DNA of 64,000 nt from Isoetes taiwanensis (Eukaryota > Streptophyta > Lycopodiopsida > Isoetales > Isoetaceae), in contig JAJEKV010000057.1 of the NCBI GenBank assembly GCA_021234155.1, positions 5,673,821-5,737,820 of the forward strand, read 5' to 3'. A program made the position numbers and the translations under genes. Every line of letters starts with the position of its first letter. The stretch's first letter is position 1. Under the pieces are notes generated by a model. The model was not told the DNA's origin. It saw nothing but the letters and a program-made list of their open reading frames with translations, and did no database searches. This document shows, piece by piece, positions 31,101 to 44,875 of this stretch.

Positions 31101-34100
31101 ATGGCGGGCAAAATATTGCAACACCAATGCAAGTGTTTTAATACATCAGTGGCCTGATGCATTGAAAACCTCAAGAGTTTGCGTGACACATTTCTTATAT
31201 GACCTATGATAACTAGCGGAGGTCATCTTCTAAATCTATACAAGGAACCATTTTCGATGACATTTTGGGTCATACAAGCCTGAGGATTATTATATCAGCA
31301 TGCATGTTGTTCATTCTGCTATAATATTGTTGTGTCTAAAGCCTGGAGCTATTTTGTTGAGGAGCTTTTCAAAAATTAGCATCCAATATATGAGCCTACC
31401 TTCGGGATGAATTGTCTCACGTGATAGTCATGAGACATTGTGGGCAGTTTGATTCAATGACTCGCCTGTGTATTCATTTTTACCCAGCTAAGATGTTAGC
31501 TGTCGGAGAAATAAAAATATCAGGGGGGCACCCAACAAAGTTCAAAATTAGGCCTTGGTGATATGCACATGTGGAGATGCACACTTAGAGTTCTATCAGG
31601 AACTACACCAATGAACCAAGACAAAATTTTGTGTCTTGCATTTATGTACCTATTTTTTATTGATGTAAATTACTTCTAAGGGTGACATTTTGAGCATAAA
31701 TTTTGGATCTGTCTTTCCAAATTTTCGTCTTTAGAGATAGATTTAACTGCCTCACCACATTGATGATGCTGCCATTAGACAATTTTAATAACAACTAGTC
31801 AAAAGCACGTTTGATTACTTTTTACAGAAATTACTTGTTTTGATAATGTTCTTTTGTCATTTGTAATACGAAGTTTGATAATGTTCTTTTGTCTCTAGAA
31901 TTTGTAATACGAAGTTTCCTATATCAATGTCATCAAAAGCGGTGCTAATTTCTAGTTACAAAATAAAAAATGTAGTTTCCCTCTTCCAAATATAAATCAC
32001 ATGTTCACAATTACAGGGTTTGCTAATCCTGCCATGTTTGCTAGTCATTCAAACCTTGCTAAACAAGGTCAATTATTTGGAATGCTAGTTCAAGACGTTC
32101 AAACCTTGCTAAACAACAACAGTTATTTGGAATGCTAGTTCAGGAAATAGTTATTTGGGATGCTAGTTCAGGAAAGGGGATGTAGAAAGGATAGAGGTGA
32201 AAAGGGCAATGATTGAATGGAAAATAAGAGAGGTACTTAGTATCAGACCTAGGATAAAGGGTTGCCACTTTACTAATTAATTATCAATGTTCCAAATTCT
32301 TGACTATTCAACGGCTATTCTTTGAGGTGGTCTTTTCCTGGGGTTGTATGAATCTGATGTGGCAACAAGTTTTTTTTTCATGGGCAGTTTCTTCTTTATA
32401 GATTTTCTTGTACCAAATCTTGAAATCTTTGATGTAGAGAGTAATCTGTTGTCGTATCAACTTGCATGGATGGAGAAACCTGGTGTTTGCATGTAGATAT
32501 CTCAACCTGGCTGAGATGCGTACATGACTAGTACTTGAATGCTAACACCACTCACTAGGCTAGAAATCTGAAGTGTCACATTCTGCCCTGTAATACACTA
32601 ATAGTTGGCAAAAGATGCTAAGTGAAAGTCTGCAAGATAATTGTATCTCATAGAGCAATAAATGGCTATAAGATCTGAAGCGAAAAAAAGAACCTCATAG
32701 CAAATTGCAAGGGTCTCAGGTGGCTGTATGGCTGAGAAAAGCAAATAAACAACAAGACCTTATTTGGCTAAAAAAAAGTTATTAGAATCTCTAGCAATGG
32801 ATACTTTGGCTTTCCGTCATCAATAACCTCTAGGAGAAATATGCGGCACTCTTCCTCTTCCTGCTTGTCCTATCTTTGCAAAAAATGAAAGAAAAAGCTT
32901 CAATTAGTTTCAACGATCTTCAGCAAAGGGCATTCACAAGCTCTATAACATAAACTCTCAAATGCAACTATCAATGCAACAACGACAATTACAATTGCAG
33001 CTGCAATAATATAACTGCAATAATATAGCTGCAATCTAACATTTTCAACAATTGGAACTGCGACTCCAACTGCGACTTCACCAACAAAAACTACATCCTA
33101 ATGCGAGCAGTGACACAAATATAAATTATAAACTAAGAACAAATCTGCAGCAATAGCACAAATATAAATATGAAGTTTGTTGGGTCTCCTATGTAAATGG
33201 GTGACTATGGCAAAACCAACATTGGCTTAACTCATTGCTATGATCTCTTTGCTATAAAGAAATCCATTTTGAATTGTGTTAAATGCAATTAATTCCATAT
33301 CATGACTTACAATCTACTCCTATTAGTAATGTATAAACAGTACCTTACCTGAGGGGAATGAATTGCCCATGCCCTTATATGTGATGCAGATTTCTCAAGG
33401 TGTAAGAACCATTTGATGTTTCAGGAGGACTTCTCTCCAGCCCTTCACTATCATTCTTCTTCTGCAAGAGGAAGTGATGAGTTCAGAAACTGCATACCAT
33501 GAAGCATCTTAGGACATTAGATCTACTAGTCGAAAGGAGTAAAGGCAGAGTGATCCTACAAAATGCAATAGAGGAATTCAATATTCATACCTACACGATT
33601 TGTATATGGGCATGTTATCTCCCACGATCTATGGATTGACTGGAGTGACTGACTCTCACTTTCAAGTAATTTCGATATAAATAGTGCAGTACAAATCAAA
33701 TACCCATACATTCACGGTTTTGGCTTTTGAAGAAATATCCTTCCATGGACAAAGACTCCTCAAGCAACGCCATGTGTCTTATCTAGAAGAATTCTGTGGT
33801 TTATAGTTTTTGTAGATTGGGGAAAGAAATGCATCCCTGAAATATGAAGCTTGTGTACCCCGTAGACACCAAATTGTTGTTTGATCTGTTGCCATCCTCT
33901 ACATCAGCTGGATATTTTACACATTGGGGGAATTATAATCAATGAACGCATGGCACAAAGAAGGCCATCAAGCTAATAATAATTAGGCTTACATTCTCAA
34001 ACTGCACTCAATGAGCAATGGTGACTCACTTGAATTTGAATGTGTAGATGGTAGAAGAGCAACATTCTAATGATCACGGAATTGCATGATGCAAGAGGGA

Positions 34101-37100
34101 AAAAAACACTCAAAGCATGGCAAACAAAAATGAAATCTGTAGAACACGCTGGAATAGAAGCAGAGATTGCTAATAAGCAAGACTAGAAGAGGGGCATATC
34201 TCTTAAGCTAAGCAACATTGTTTGCAAAATAAAATAGACAGGCTAGCTTTTCTATAACATCTCTTATAAGATCTATATCACTTTGTTAGCATTTGTAAGC
34301 AATCAGCTTCACTTTGAAGTTATGAACATATGTTTAAACATGCAGCAGGAAATGTATTTCGCTCCATTTTTACACTTACCTTAGTTATTTCAAAAAGGTG
34401 CGCCTAGCATCATTTGTGGGCCCTTTAACAAGCCTTTCAATAAATTGTCTTGGATGAAAATGGAGCTTGTTTGAGAGAGTAGCCTGCATCATTCTAAAAT
34501 GTGGGCAAAAGAGGTTATAATACGCCTAACTTTCGGGGACCTCCATAGCAAGCTCGATAACACAGTGCAACATTTCTCAAGTCAAATGCTTCCAATAGCA
34601 AACTTCACACCATGCATGCATAAAGATCTTCGTGTCACACATGTGCCCTACCTATAAAAGGTTTCCTATAACCGTAGCTAAACCTAGAGTAAATTTTAAT
34701 CCTAGGACGAGATGCAACAACTCAATTTACAATCCCACATTTGCATCATAGGCAAACGTGCTCTCGTGCCAAGTAGCCTGGAATCATTTTCATAGTGGAA
34801 TTGTGCCTTTGTGTGACCTAATGGAGTCATAACGATCCCACATTTGCATCACAGTGCAAACAGGGCTTTGGCAAAGTAGCTAAAATCATTTTCATAGTAG
34901 GATTGAGCCTTTCTCGCAAATAATGGAGTCATATATGTGGCATGTAGCTCACGAATGCAAAAAGCAAATGATATTCCAGTACCTGCATGGAAGAATGCTT
35001 GCACGGATTGTATGTGCACAGAGCTCCACATGTTAAATTAAACCTAACAAGTTTGCTTTATAAATAATACATATCTTAGTAAGATGCCTAAATTATCATA
35101 CTTCCAACTAGCCAGTAACATTACTTACTACAATCAGTAGCTGATTAAGGGTCTTATGGGGGTATTCTTGGAATGCATGCTCTGCTCCTCCCTAATGTCC
35201 ACAAAGAAATCAAGTACAAAATCGGTGTATGTCAGCCTGGCATTATTAGTAGCTACATATAACACTTCAAACACAGTGTAAGATCTCATTTATCACATTC
35301 AAAAACTCCTTGCAAATACTTGGATAGTGCATAACAAACTCCGCTAGAAAAATAGGCACTCCCTATGCACTAAGCTAGTGACATATTTTTGAATCAGCAC
35401 AAAGGCATGGGTTAATCCGTACCTTTTGAGGTGCTAATGGTATATAATATGGACAGGGTAAATGCCTCTTACTTCATTCCAGACCTAGATATGTCACATT
35501 GGAAATAAAAAACACTTTTGAACCTTGTTGAAGATAAAACACGAGCTGATAGTAGTCAAATGAGGCTAGAGCCAATCTATGAAGCGAAGGCATCAGGTCA
35601 ACCTTTAAAGTTGTGAAATCCATTTTTAGCACCTTAACGCCTCCTTTAATTAAACAGCTTGTAGCCACCATGTGCCTCATTCTTCCTCTCAGACCGCGAG
35701 CAAGAAATGATCTATATCATAATCCACCATTTCGAATTTTCTAATGCAGATCCTTAATGAAAGCACAAAAAAATATGTAGAATTAAAGTGTTCTTCCAGT
35801 AAGCAAAGGGTCATCAAGCATTCCCCCAATCCAGAGCAAAAGAACTGGCCGTCTTTCCCCTTTGTAATACAAAATTATGAAGGCGAAAGCCAGGGCAAAA
35901 CGTAAAAGCAAAGGTGCCTTATAGTACGTCATTGTTCCAGCATGCAGAAGATAGGGTGAAGCTTATGTGAATCCCTCTTCTTATACATTCTATTCTATTC
36001 TTAAAATCTGATTTTGCTGCAGCATGCAAAATCTCCCATGGTTAAGGAAAAAACTTGTGCAAAATTAGCAGAATATATCAGGCCATATTAAGAGATGGCT
36101 GCATAGAAAATATCATGCCATATCTACTCTTGATGTAACAAAAGCTAGTATCCACATGTTAATTTCAGGCTCAAATTTCAAGTCCAAATGTTGTACTGCC
36201 CCAAGACTTATATTTTTAAGGATAAATGTGGTTGTCTAAAATGGACTGCCAGCACATACAAAGAGCCGTAATCAAGTAGACATTTATTAAAATTATCAAC
36301 ATTGAAACATCACGTAACATTTCATTATTAAATGGGTTCTGCATATGAAACTTATCCATTATTGGAGCACTTCACCAATCATTCCCTTCCTTTGCTACAT
36401 GATTGAAAGGAAATTGTTGTGCGATATAGATCCCTAATGCTATTAGACTTTACAGCTACATTATGGATGTCAATGCGATTGCAATAGACAGCTCTGAATG
36501 AGATAATTTATCTAAACAAAAGAAATTCTAGAAACTTATTTAAAAGAAAAGAGTGGATAGCTTACAATCCCAAGTGTATCTCAGTGCATAGACATCTACA
36601 AGGTCAATGCTCCATAAGTGGCCATATAATACTTCTCAAAATAGAAGATAATGTTCCACGAATTTTTGACTGCTTGAACACTCTATTCACTTATGTAATC
36701 GAGAAAGGTATACCATTTTACCTCGAAGTAAGTAAGTAACATGTGCATACTTAAGTTCACTCAATGGTATTAAGAAACAGCATCTAATCTATAGTAGCAT
36801 CTTTGTCCTTAATTTAGATGGCAATAGCAATTCCAATCACACTCAGGCACAAGCAAACTCAGCCCCTGCTCTTGAAGAATGATCATAGTAACTATCTTTC
36901 CATCTCACATAAAGCTCCCAAGATGCTACATCTGCAATAGGAAAATGCCACAATACTTGGTCTGGCATATTGTATTTACCAAACTGTTATAGCATATAGA
37001 TTGCAAGCCATCTTCTATATGTCTCTGTAGCTTCATCTCATACACATTGTGGTACAGAAGCTTAAGCCCAACACATACTTGAATGCAACCACTGTGATCA

Positions 37101-38320
37101 GATCCACATAAGATACTTCTAGCAAATGGATTTGATATCATAAACCAGGACATGAAGCATACACTTTTCTAGTATCCTGGTTACAGAGCTTGGCCGTTTT
37201 TCCTAAAGGAAATTCAAGCCAGATGCAAAACAGAGCATATATCTGGAAAGCTTTCTTAATCTACTTGTGGCTTGTGCTTGAGCAATTGCACATAGACCAC
37301 GATTGTTGCCGGGGCTTGGCCATAGGCTCCCTAAATCGCAATCTCTGATAGCCTCATTCCAAAAGACAATATCTTGCTAGAGTATTTTTGGAAAGAGTCC
37401 CATTGTCTCCAACATTTGTACAGATCATGGAACTTGCAGGACAGTGCAGGAAAACAAATGCAAAGGACAAGAAATAGAATGGAAATGAAAGCTCCTATTG
37501 TCACCACTTCCTATAGCATCAATAAACGTTGATTGTGGAGTCTCAAAATTATACAATTATGGCCTTTGAGCAGGCAACGCTCTTGTCCTAATGGGCCGAT
37601 CATTCCCTTATCTGATTGTTGTAGACGAAGCGTTGTTGAAACTTCAGCTGTTTAGTATATGAAATTGTCTTGCTCTCAAACACAACCGTCATACAGATAT
37701 GCCAAACTTCTATTAGAAAAAAAAATCCAAATAATAAAGCTTCTATTCGAGGCTGAAGATCAACAGCTTGACGGTGCCTAGACTTGTTGGATTGGCAGAG
37801 AAGTTGTTGTTAATAGACTCATGGCATATATTCAGTTTCTTGTTTTAACTAATCCAGCTTGAATCGCCAATGGATCAATCTTGCCTCCTGATTTTTCAGA
37901 GGTCTAGTTCAAGCAATAGATCAAAGCCTAGAATGCATCATTTGGCTATGCTTAGAACAAATCTAAAAGCAACGGACCCAAAAAAAAAGGGCAGAAAAGG
38001 AATAACCATGCTTGCTTGCACAATGCAACCATCCGACAAACAGGCAATTTCACCATTTGCCGAGCTCTATCCTGCTAGATGATGCCATAACCTAACACCA
38101 ATTCGATTCTTACATGCCAAGAGGACTCCTACATACCTGGTCCGTAACAGTTGTATGCAAGTAGAGAGCTCTCTCTATCTATATCGATCAGCAGCAAAGG
38201 AGCTCCTCCAGTGCAATGCAAGCTGCATAGATTGCATTGCAAGCAAGCAAACTGATCAGTTTTGATCAGTTTTGTATTGATGTTAGGATGACGATCATAA
38301 GTTTAAGATAAGATACCTGT
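31101..38320. other. Long AT-rich intergenic stretch
   Basis: I see no supported coding gene in this 7.2 kb. Frames are short and contain no recognisable domain. Several ACCT and TACC contexts could be minus-strand splice donors, so an unannotated spliced non-coding transcript running away from the S1 gene is possible but unproven. Confidence 0.4.
32037..32176. repeat. Short tandem duplications
   Basis: A unit with TTCAAACCTTGCTAAACAA and TTATTTGGAATGCTAGTTCA occurs twice and a shorter third part once. A similar small duplication, with GTTTGATAATGTTCTTTTGT, lies just upstream at 31840-31915. Confidence 0.8.
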
Positions 38321-38480
38321 TAAGAATACTAAAAGTAGAGGCACTCCTCCAGTGCAAGCGACCTCTCCTGTGTAGATTCAAACTGCTAAGAATACTAAAA
38401 GTAGAGGCACTCCTCCAGTGCAAGCGACCTCTCCTGTGTAGATTCAAACTACCTCGAACGACCTCTCTGTGTAGATTCTG
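38321..38480. repeat. 66-bp tandem repeat, two and a half copies
   Basis: Units at 38321-38386 and 38387-38452 are nearly identical and contain AAAAGTAGAGGCACTCCTCC. A partial third copy (GACCTCTCTGTGTAGATTC) follows to about 38480. No coding potential is evident. Confidence 0.88.
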
Positions 38481-38843
38481 GCAGAGCCAGCCGGTAGGCC
38501 TAGCCTAGAGGGAAAAAAACGCAGCGAAAATAGAGATAAAATAGAGATGGAAACACTTCGGCAAAACGAGCTAATTCGAATTCTTGTTTCTCTCTAATGC
38601 GAGAATAACTTCCAACGCTCTGAACAAGCTGGAATTTCCCTGTATTTTCTTCACCGTAGATCAAATCTAACGACTCTAAGACTATCCGTCTGCACAATAA
38701 TCCCAGGTGGCTGCAACGTGGATAGCTTCAAATTGCTTTAAAGTCTCAACTCGTGTTTGTGCAAACGTGCGAAAAATAATTACAAAAGCAAATAATATCT
38801 ATTCTTGCCAATATCAATATGTATTGTTGTCGAAGTTGCACAT

Positions 38844-38924
38844 ATGAAAGTTAAAAGCCGAGTAAAAACACATGCCCGGGCTAATTGTCTTGGCATGTGT
38901 TTTTACTCGGCTTTTAACTTTCAT
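38844..38924. repeat. Perfect 33-bp inverted repeat near S1 gene
   Basis: Arms 38844-38876 and 38892-38924 are exact reverse complements (33 bp each) separated by a 15-base loop. The loop and the bases to the right (GGGCTAATTGTCTTGGC at 38879 and GCCAAGGCATTAGCCC at 38924) are also near reverse complements, giving alternative pairing. It lies about 200 bp upstream of the start codon of the S1 gene. Confidence 0.92.
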
Positions 38925-39122
38925 GCCAAGGCATTAGCCCCACAACGGCCGGGCACCCGTTTACTAGTTCCTACTTACAATACTTACAATCTTTAAATGG
39001 CGAAAAACACCAAAACCACCAAAAAGGGCGAAAATGAACCCTTAAACCCTATGGAAGTCTGCTAGTGCAAAATTTGTGCGATAGCTTCAATTCTCATTCT
39101 GACGGCAGTGCTGGTTGCGGGG

Positions 39123-42100
39123 ATGCTTGGGCATTCACTATATAGTGGTTTTACCTGCATTAGTTCGCAGCAGGCTTGCCAGGTACTGTCGTTTTATCCT
39201 TTAATTCATTCTACGCATCTCTTCAGTAACAATGCAGCTATCCAGGTTGAGGCTTCTGCTAGATTAGGATCCGGATTATTAAATTTGGCATGCATCAATC
39301 GAACTAGTCGAAAAATATTTACAGATTGTTGGAGCATTGTACCTCTAGCCTCAGATAGCATGGTAGAAGCCTCAGGCTCTTCTGGCAGTCCTTTAATTAA
39401 TTCAGATGAAAATTTTGGATGGTCAAGTGTCAGGGAAAATAATGTGGACAATTCTCAGGGTCTACAGCTTTCGTTATCAAGTTCATTACGGGGTCAAGAA
39501 GATGAATTTACAGTGGCACGTATAGAACAAACTGCAGCTGAGCCAACGTTTCTGGAAGAGAATTTTGGGCAGACCGATGTTTCAGATATAAGCATGGATG
39601 GTCCCAGTGGTGGAGGTAACATTGCACTGCAACAATTACGCTTAAATAGACCTTGTATGGAGGAAATAGGAATTAAAGAACCTAATAAAGCAGCCACTGG
39701 TTCTCTTATATCGTTACTAAAAGGTAATATAGAGGGTGCTGGCAGAGGCAGAAATAACAGCACACAGTGGAAAAACTTCACAGATGATAAAGATGGCTTT
39801 GAGGAGACAGAACTTGAATACTATATGCCAAAGGTAGGGGATCGTGTGATGGGCATTGTTGTATCTGGAACTGAAAACAAGCTTGACATTGAAATAGGGG
39901 CTCACAGGCTAGGTTTAATGATCCAGAAAGAAGCAATGCCACTCGATAAATCTGCCCCAGAAACACTTAAATGGGAATCCCCAGGGAATGTTTTTGCTGC
40001 CTCTAATATTCCAAATACTGGTCAAGCGAGACTAGTTGGAAGCCGTAATGCTGCATCCATGGAACATCAACCTGGACAATTTTTGAATGTCGGGACTGTT
40101 CTTTATGGACAGGTTATTGGCATAACCGACAGTGGTAGGGCGGTTCTGTCTGCACGGGAAGTTGCACGGCAGATTGCATGGCAGCGCATAAAACAGGTAA
40201 ATATTGAATATCTTTGTTTCAGGTAACACATTCTGGGCCAAACTATCTCGTCTGCATGCAGATCCGGGATATGGAAGAGATTATTGAAGTCGTCATTGAA
40301 AGCTGCAACCAAGGAGGCTTAATATGCACATTTGAGGTCTTATTGAAATTCTATATGTTATTATCGCGTTTTCTTGAATCATTAATAACCAATTTTGTTC
40401 CAAGAAAGTGGAAGTAAATTGGGAGAGCTATTAAATGGATCTTCATATCTAGTTCAAATGCTGCTGATTGTTAATATATTTGCTTTGTTTAAAACTAGTG
40501 CGTGTTTGCAGGGAATTCGAGCATTTCTACCTTTGAAATTTATACAGAACTCATTCAGCCCAAATTTCTCCTTGAAGGATTACGTAAGTCTTTTGGTTTT
40601 GATTACTTAAGCTTTTATAATGTACAGTTTAAATGATTACATGGGTTTTTATAGCGTCCTTGCTACATGATGAAAAGTGGATTCTGTTAGTTTTGGTATT
40701 ATAAAATGATAGTTGCAGGGGGGATTGTTTTTTCTTTGTGGCTGTGGGCAGGGCTCAAGGAAAACTTGCATGCAGGAGGTGTGCACTTGTCACCTCTTGT
40801 TGCTTTCATTTGAGCTTGAACGTATTCAAGTCTACAACATGTCGAGTTCTTTATGACTGCTTGGACTCACTGGTAGTGAAGAGCAGCCTAAGTCTTTCCT
40901 AGGAATTGCATAATCTGGAAATTGTGAGCACCTCCTTACGTTTAAGCTGATGAGATCGCTCTTCATCATGTTGTACGAGCTTATTGATGTGTTTGTTGAA
41001 AGTAAGGGGGCAGTTCATACACGGGGAGTTATAAGGAGATATGTGCTCCTCAAGCTATTTGCACTTTGCGTGCTGAAGTTTCATACCTTGTGTGTCAGTA
41101 TTTGATGTCTGAAAGCAGCAGTCATTAATAAGAATTGAAAGATTTAAACACTTTGCTTTAAGGTACCTTGTCTATATTTATTCCATATGTAGATGATCAG
41201 GTCCACCATATGATATGCCCTCCCATGATAAGATGGCAGAACTTCATGCACTGTGCTAAAGCAATTTTGAAAGATGGTCAAGATCAAAACCTAATCTTTC
41301 CATGCTTAGAAGTCTAATAAAAATACATATGAGATTTTCATGTTTGATGGTATAAGTGTGTAAGTTCGTGAAAATATGTTTATAGTGCTAATAGGAAGTA
41401 CTGAATTTTGACTTTGAAACCACATTTACTACCATTGGGCATACATTACGTTACCAGAATTCTTTGTCTTCGAGGACAAATCAGCAGGATGTGGAAAGGT
41501 GCTCTAATTACATAAATGCACAGAATGTTCATGCAGCCTTGAAGTTCCTGGTGTGGGGCGGGGGATAACCTTTCCCTCTCTCTCCTCCTTATTATGGCAG
41601 AAAATTGAAATCTCTTGGATTATGTCAGAAATTTGCATGGGTACAAAAAGAAATTTCTCCATGCGGAACTGGGTGTAAGCTTTCAACATTATATGAAAGG
41701 GGCACGATCTCAATGGAATGTGCATTATGTCTTTTCTGACAAAGCGAGGCAGGCTGAAGGCTATGGATCAGCTAGCTTTGAATAAAACCTTGGATAATGG
41801 CTGGGACAAAGAGGGATTGAGCTGGATCTGTATATGAGGGCTTACCATGGAGGACCTAATCCTTAATAAAAATAGGATTCAGGATTAGGTCAGACAGAAG
41901 TGGTAGGTACACTAAAAATGTGGAATATAGAGAATTGAGTAAATCCTGCTTTATGCAAAATAAAAAACCTGAAGAAATGCATACCAGAAACAGAGGCATA
42001 GCTTTTTCGACATGGCGGCTTTTAATGTGGGTAGTATCGTGTTAGATTTGTGTAGCTTTAAAGAGATTAAATAGATGATACAAATATATATAATAATAGC

Positions 42101-43401
42101 AGGAAGAGATGGAGAAGATTACAATGGTAGCAACTCTCCATAGGATGCTTATTGGATGTGGAGAAATTTAAATTTGAAAGCTAGTTGTCTTATAGACCTG
42201 ATGGTTTTACAAGATGGAATAATACATTCCCTCTTTTTTGTAGCTTAGTCAACATGTTTCTGACTAGGAAGGAACTTTGGACCATTGGTACACTGTGTCT
42301 CATTAACCTGAACTTGAAAATTACTATTTGTTGTCATAGATGATAATTCCAATGCAAAACAAGGGACTTAGTGTGCCGATTGTTTTTCAAAATTCATGAC
42401 CTTTGGCATTGTGGAGCACCTAAGAGTTTTTCACATGTTATTAAAGGTTTGGTGTTTATATTTTTAGATTGGAAAGCGTATGCGGGTCTTGGTGGTTGAA
42501 CTGAAAGAATCAGAAAATCAGCTGATTATAAGTGAACGAGCCGCATGGGTAGGACTTCCCAATTTGCTACTTACATCTAAGATGAAGTCAATGATTCTGA
42601 TTTTTGCCATCTCATGTCTTAGTTAAGCTTCTGATGATCCGCTCTTTTTTAGCTTTCATGCTATGAGTTCATGGCTGTTAAAGAAAGGAAACAGACATCT
42701 TATTTTTCAGGTTCTTGATGCCGTGAAACCTGGTTCATTAGTTGAAGGAATTGTTACGAAGGTCCTTGACTATGGCATAGTTGTGAAACTGGATGGGACT
42801 GACATAAGGTCTAAATAATTTCTCAAATCAGCTTTAAATTTTGTAACAAATAAGCTTGTTATATTAACTTCGCCCCGTTATTTTGCAGCGGTTTAATTCA
42901 CATATCAAATATCACGAACCAGCATGTTCCTGATATCAGAAAGACATTCACGCAGGGGGAGAAAGTGAAAGCAGTAGTTATACCTTCTCCAAAAATTGGG
43001 AAACTTTCATTGAGGTACATGAGAATCTTTACTGTTGGTTGAATAACTGCGTGTTTTGCTGCAAATTAAGTTTTGCTTTTACAGTACTGCTGCATTAGAA
43101 ACATCCCGAGGGTTAATGCTACAAGACAAAGAGGTAACCAGAGGTCATCTTAGATAGGATAGCTCAGATCTAACTTGGTTAATAAATGTAATTCTATCTG
43201 AAATGTCTGTAGAAAGTGTATTTGGGAGCAAACAAAGTATTGGAAAGGCGAAAGTACAAAAGAGACAAATTTGTACAGAATGTGAAGCAAAATAAACAAC
43301 ATTTCAAAGCACGTGCGGAAGCTGAGGAGAGAGAATTTGCAAATCGCGAATGGTTTGATTTTGGGCTGTCTAGTGAATGTGGTAATGAGCCTATCCAATA
43401 A
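39123..43401 (+). CDS. Plastid-type S1 RNA-binding protein, RLSB/PDE338-like
   Basis: The best-supported host gene. Exons: 39123-40196, 42468-42548, 42711-42808, 42899 corrected to 42889-43014, 43085-43133 and 43213-43401; all borders are GT-AG and the phases join to a 538-residue protein. The N-terminal part is serine-rich and variable, as for a transit peptide plus linker. S1 RNA-binding motifs begin at about residue 232 (PKVGDRVMGIVVSG), 319 (VGTVLYGQVIGI, followed by WQRIKQIGKR) and 387 (KPGSLVEGIVTKVLDYGIVV, then SGLIHISNIT). The C-terminus is basic and ends REWFDFG. This arrangement resembles RLSB/PDE338 proteins, which bind rbcL mRNA in chloroplasts; other plastid S1 proteins are the alternative. 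The frame is open upstream to 39066, and a splice acceptor-like TTCTGACGGCAG lies at 39096-39107, so an earlier first exon is possible. Intron 1 is 2.27 kb. Confidence 0.88.
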
Positions 43402-43985
43402 TGGTATATACTGTAATCAAAGCAAATGTACAGTTGGTAATATAATTGTTTGTCTGATGAATTCATAAACTGATCCAAGATTTGTTGTTATAACGTGGAT
43501 TAGGCGTTGTTTCTAAAGGTAGGCATTTACAAGGCACCTACTTAGAACGGAAAATGGGGCCACTCTTATAACTTACTATACATGGCAACGAAGACAAAGG
43601 CAGGACGATAAAATAGTTCTATGTTAGAGTCGGTTTTCATGAGCCTCAAAACGCCTTTGACTTCCAAGCCAGGGCGCAGCTTAACCAGTTCCCATGTCAG
43701 TTCATACCTGCAGCAAGCCGTCCACGACAAGCCTTGCTTCAAGGCTGCTCCGAGGCAATCTGATGGTGCTAGTGACAACTACTAAGGTCAGGAAGTATCG
43801 CACAGAAACTGCACACAAAAATGACCGGACTTGGGTTCACGTGGTCAGGTCAGGTCGGGCCCAAAAAGCCCTCGTAGAAACACACCCTAAGGGTGCATCC
43901 CCATTAGGGCAAAACTGGTTTTTCTTCCCCTTCCACATCAGCAAATCAAGAAGATCCATTCCTATTGTGACCTGATTCTGCCACC
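43402..43985. other. Stretch without a gene
   Basis: No gene is supported. This is the sequence downstream of the S1 gene up to the start of the duplicated repeat block. A GC-richer part (43620-43960) has short frames only. Confidence 0.5.
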
Positions 43986-43989
43986 TCCA

Positions 43990-44377
43990 CAAGCATATCA
44001 CTAAGATATATCTCCACGGGACCCTACCAACACCGTACTTCCACTCCACAAGCATATCACTAAGATCTATCTCTACGGGGGACTGTTGTAATCTCTTCCA
44101 CTAAAACTATGATCGTACCATCCTCAAGCATCATGCTACTACAGAGCCGTACTTCTCCATCCACGGTGGGTCTATGTGTATCTGACATCCATGTCTTCCA
44201 TGCCCCCACAAGAACTCGAACTCAAGATCTGCTCTAATACCAAACTCTAATACCAAAAGTATCATTCTTTAACCTACAGGCCTAACCAACTAGTCAAAAC
44301 ATTGGATGTCTATGGGAAATCCATCCCACCCTCTTATGGTGTTGTTAAGAAACACCCCAAAGGCACATCAGTAAGAT
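43990..44377 (-). repeat. Short repeat family with primer-site-like motif
   Basis: One of five copies of a ~0.4-kb repeat (others at 50909-51319, 54165-54415, 60297-60671 and 62982-63356). On the minus strand it contains TTTGGTATTAGAGCAGATC, close to the plant retrotransposon primer site TGGTATCAGAGC. It may therefore be the end of an LTR or of a miniature (TRIM-like) retrotransposon. I cannot define both ends. Confidence 0.45.
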
Positions 44378-44799
44378 CTCTCGAATCCATCTCCATGGGT
44401 CCGTTATGATGGATATGTCTCATAATTTATGTATGGATCAAGTAGATGAAAGAAGCTATTCAACGCTTCTTTGCGTACTTGGATAAGCCAGTTTCGTGCA
44501 ATCCAGAAATAAAAGACAACGAAAGATGAAGTGGAAGAGGAAGTGGGAAGGGAAAGCGAATTAAATCTCGAGAGAGGAGAACCTTCTAGAACAACCCCGA
44601 CATGAACATAGTCAAGGATACAATGATACCCGAGAACTTGGAGGATGTAATAGATAATTTTGAGTGTGGTAACTATACTGACACATTGGACAAAAGTTGA
44701 GGAGAGGTCACACCTATGCCAAGATAGTGGATAGTATAAAAAGAGGTATGGCTGCCGGTGCCTTTTTTGGCTCCCGAAATCGGGGTCTCGCGCGGACCA

Positions 44800-44875
44800 A
44801 AATGGCTTAAGCGATTTTGAGAAAATCGCTTAAGCGATTTTCAAAGGGGAAGGTGAAAATCGCTTAAGCGATTTT
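44800..44875. repeat. Subterminal palindromes, left
   Basis: Three copies of the 20-bp palindrome AAAATCGCTTAAGCGATTTT lie at 44799-44818 (imperfect), 44822-44841 and 44856-44875, just inside the left inverted repeat. They are followed by two copies of TTTTCGCTTTCTGGCCAGG. Confidence 0.92.

Noticed and set aside
38844-38924. A microRNA precursor
   Set aside because: The 33-bp stem is perfect with no mismatches or bulges, unlike most conserved plant miRNA precursors, and a foldback insertion explains it as well; no small RNA evidence is available here.
40214-40610. Short frames within intron 1 of the S1-protein gene as extra exons
   Set aside because: The exon at 42468 joins in frame to 40196 with good splice borders, and these frames carry no S1 or other domain.
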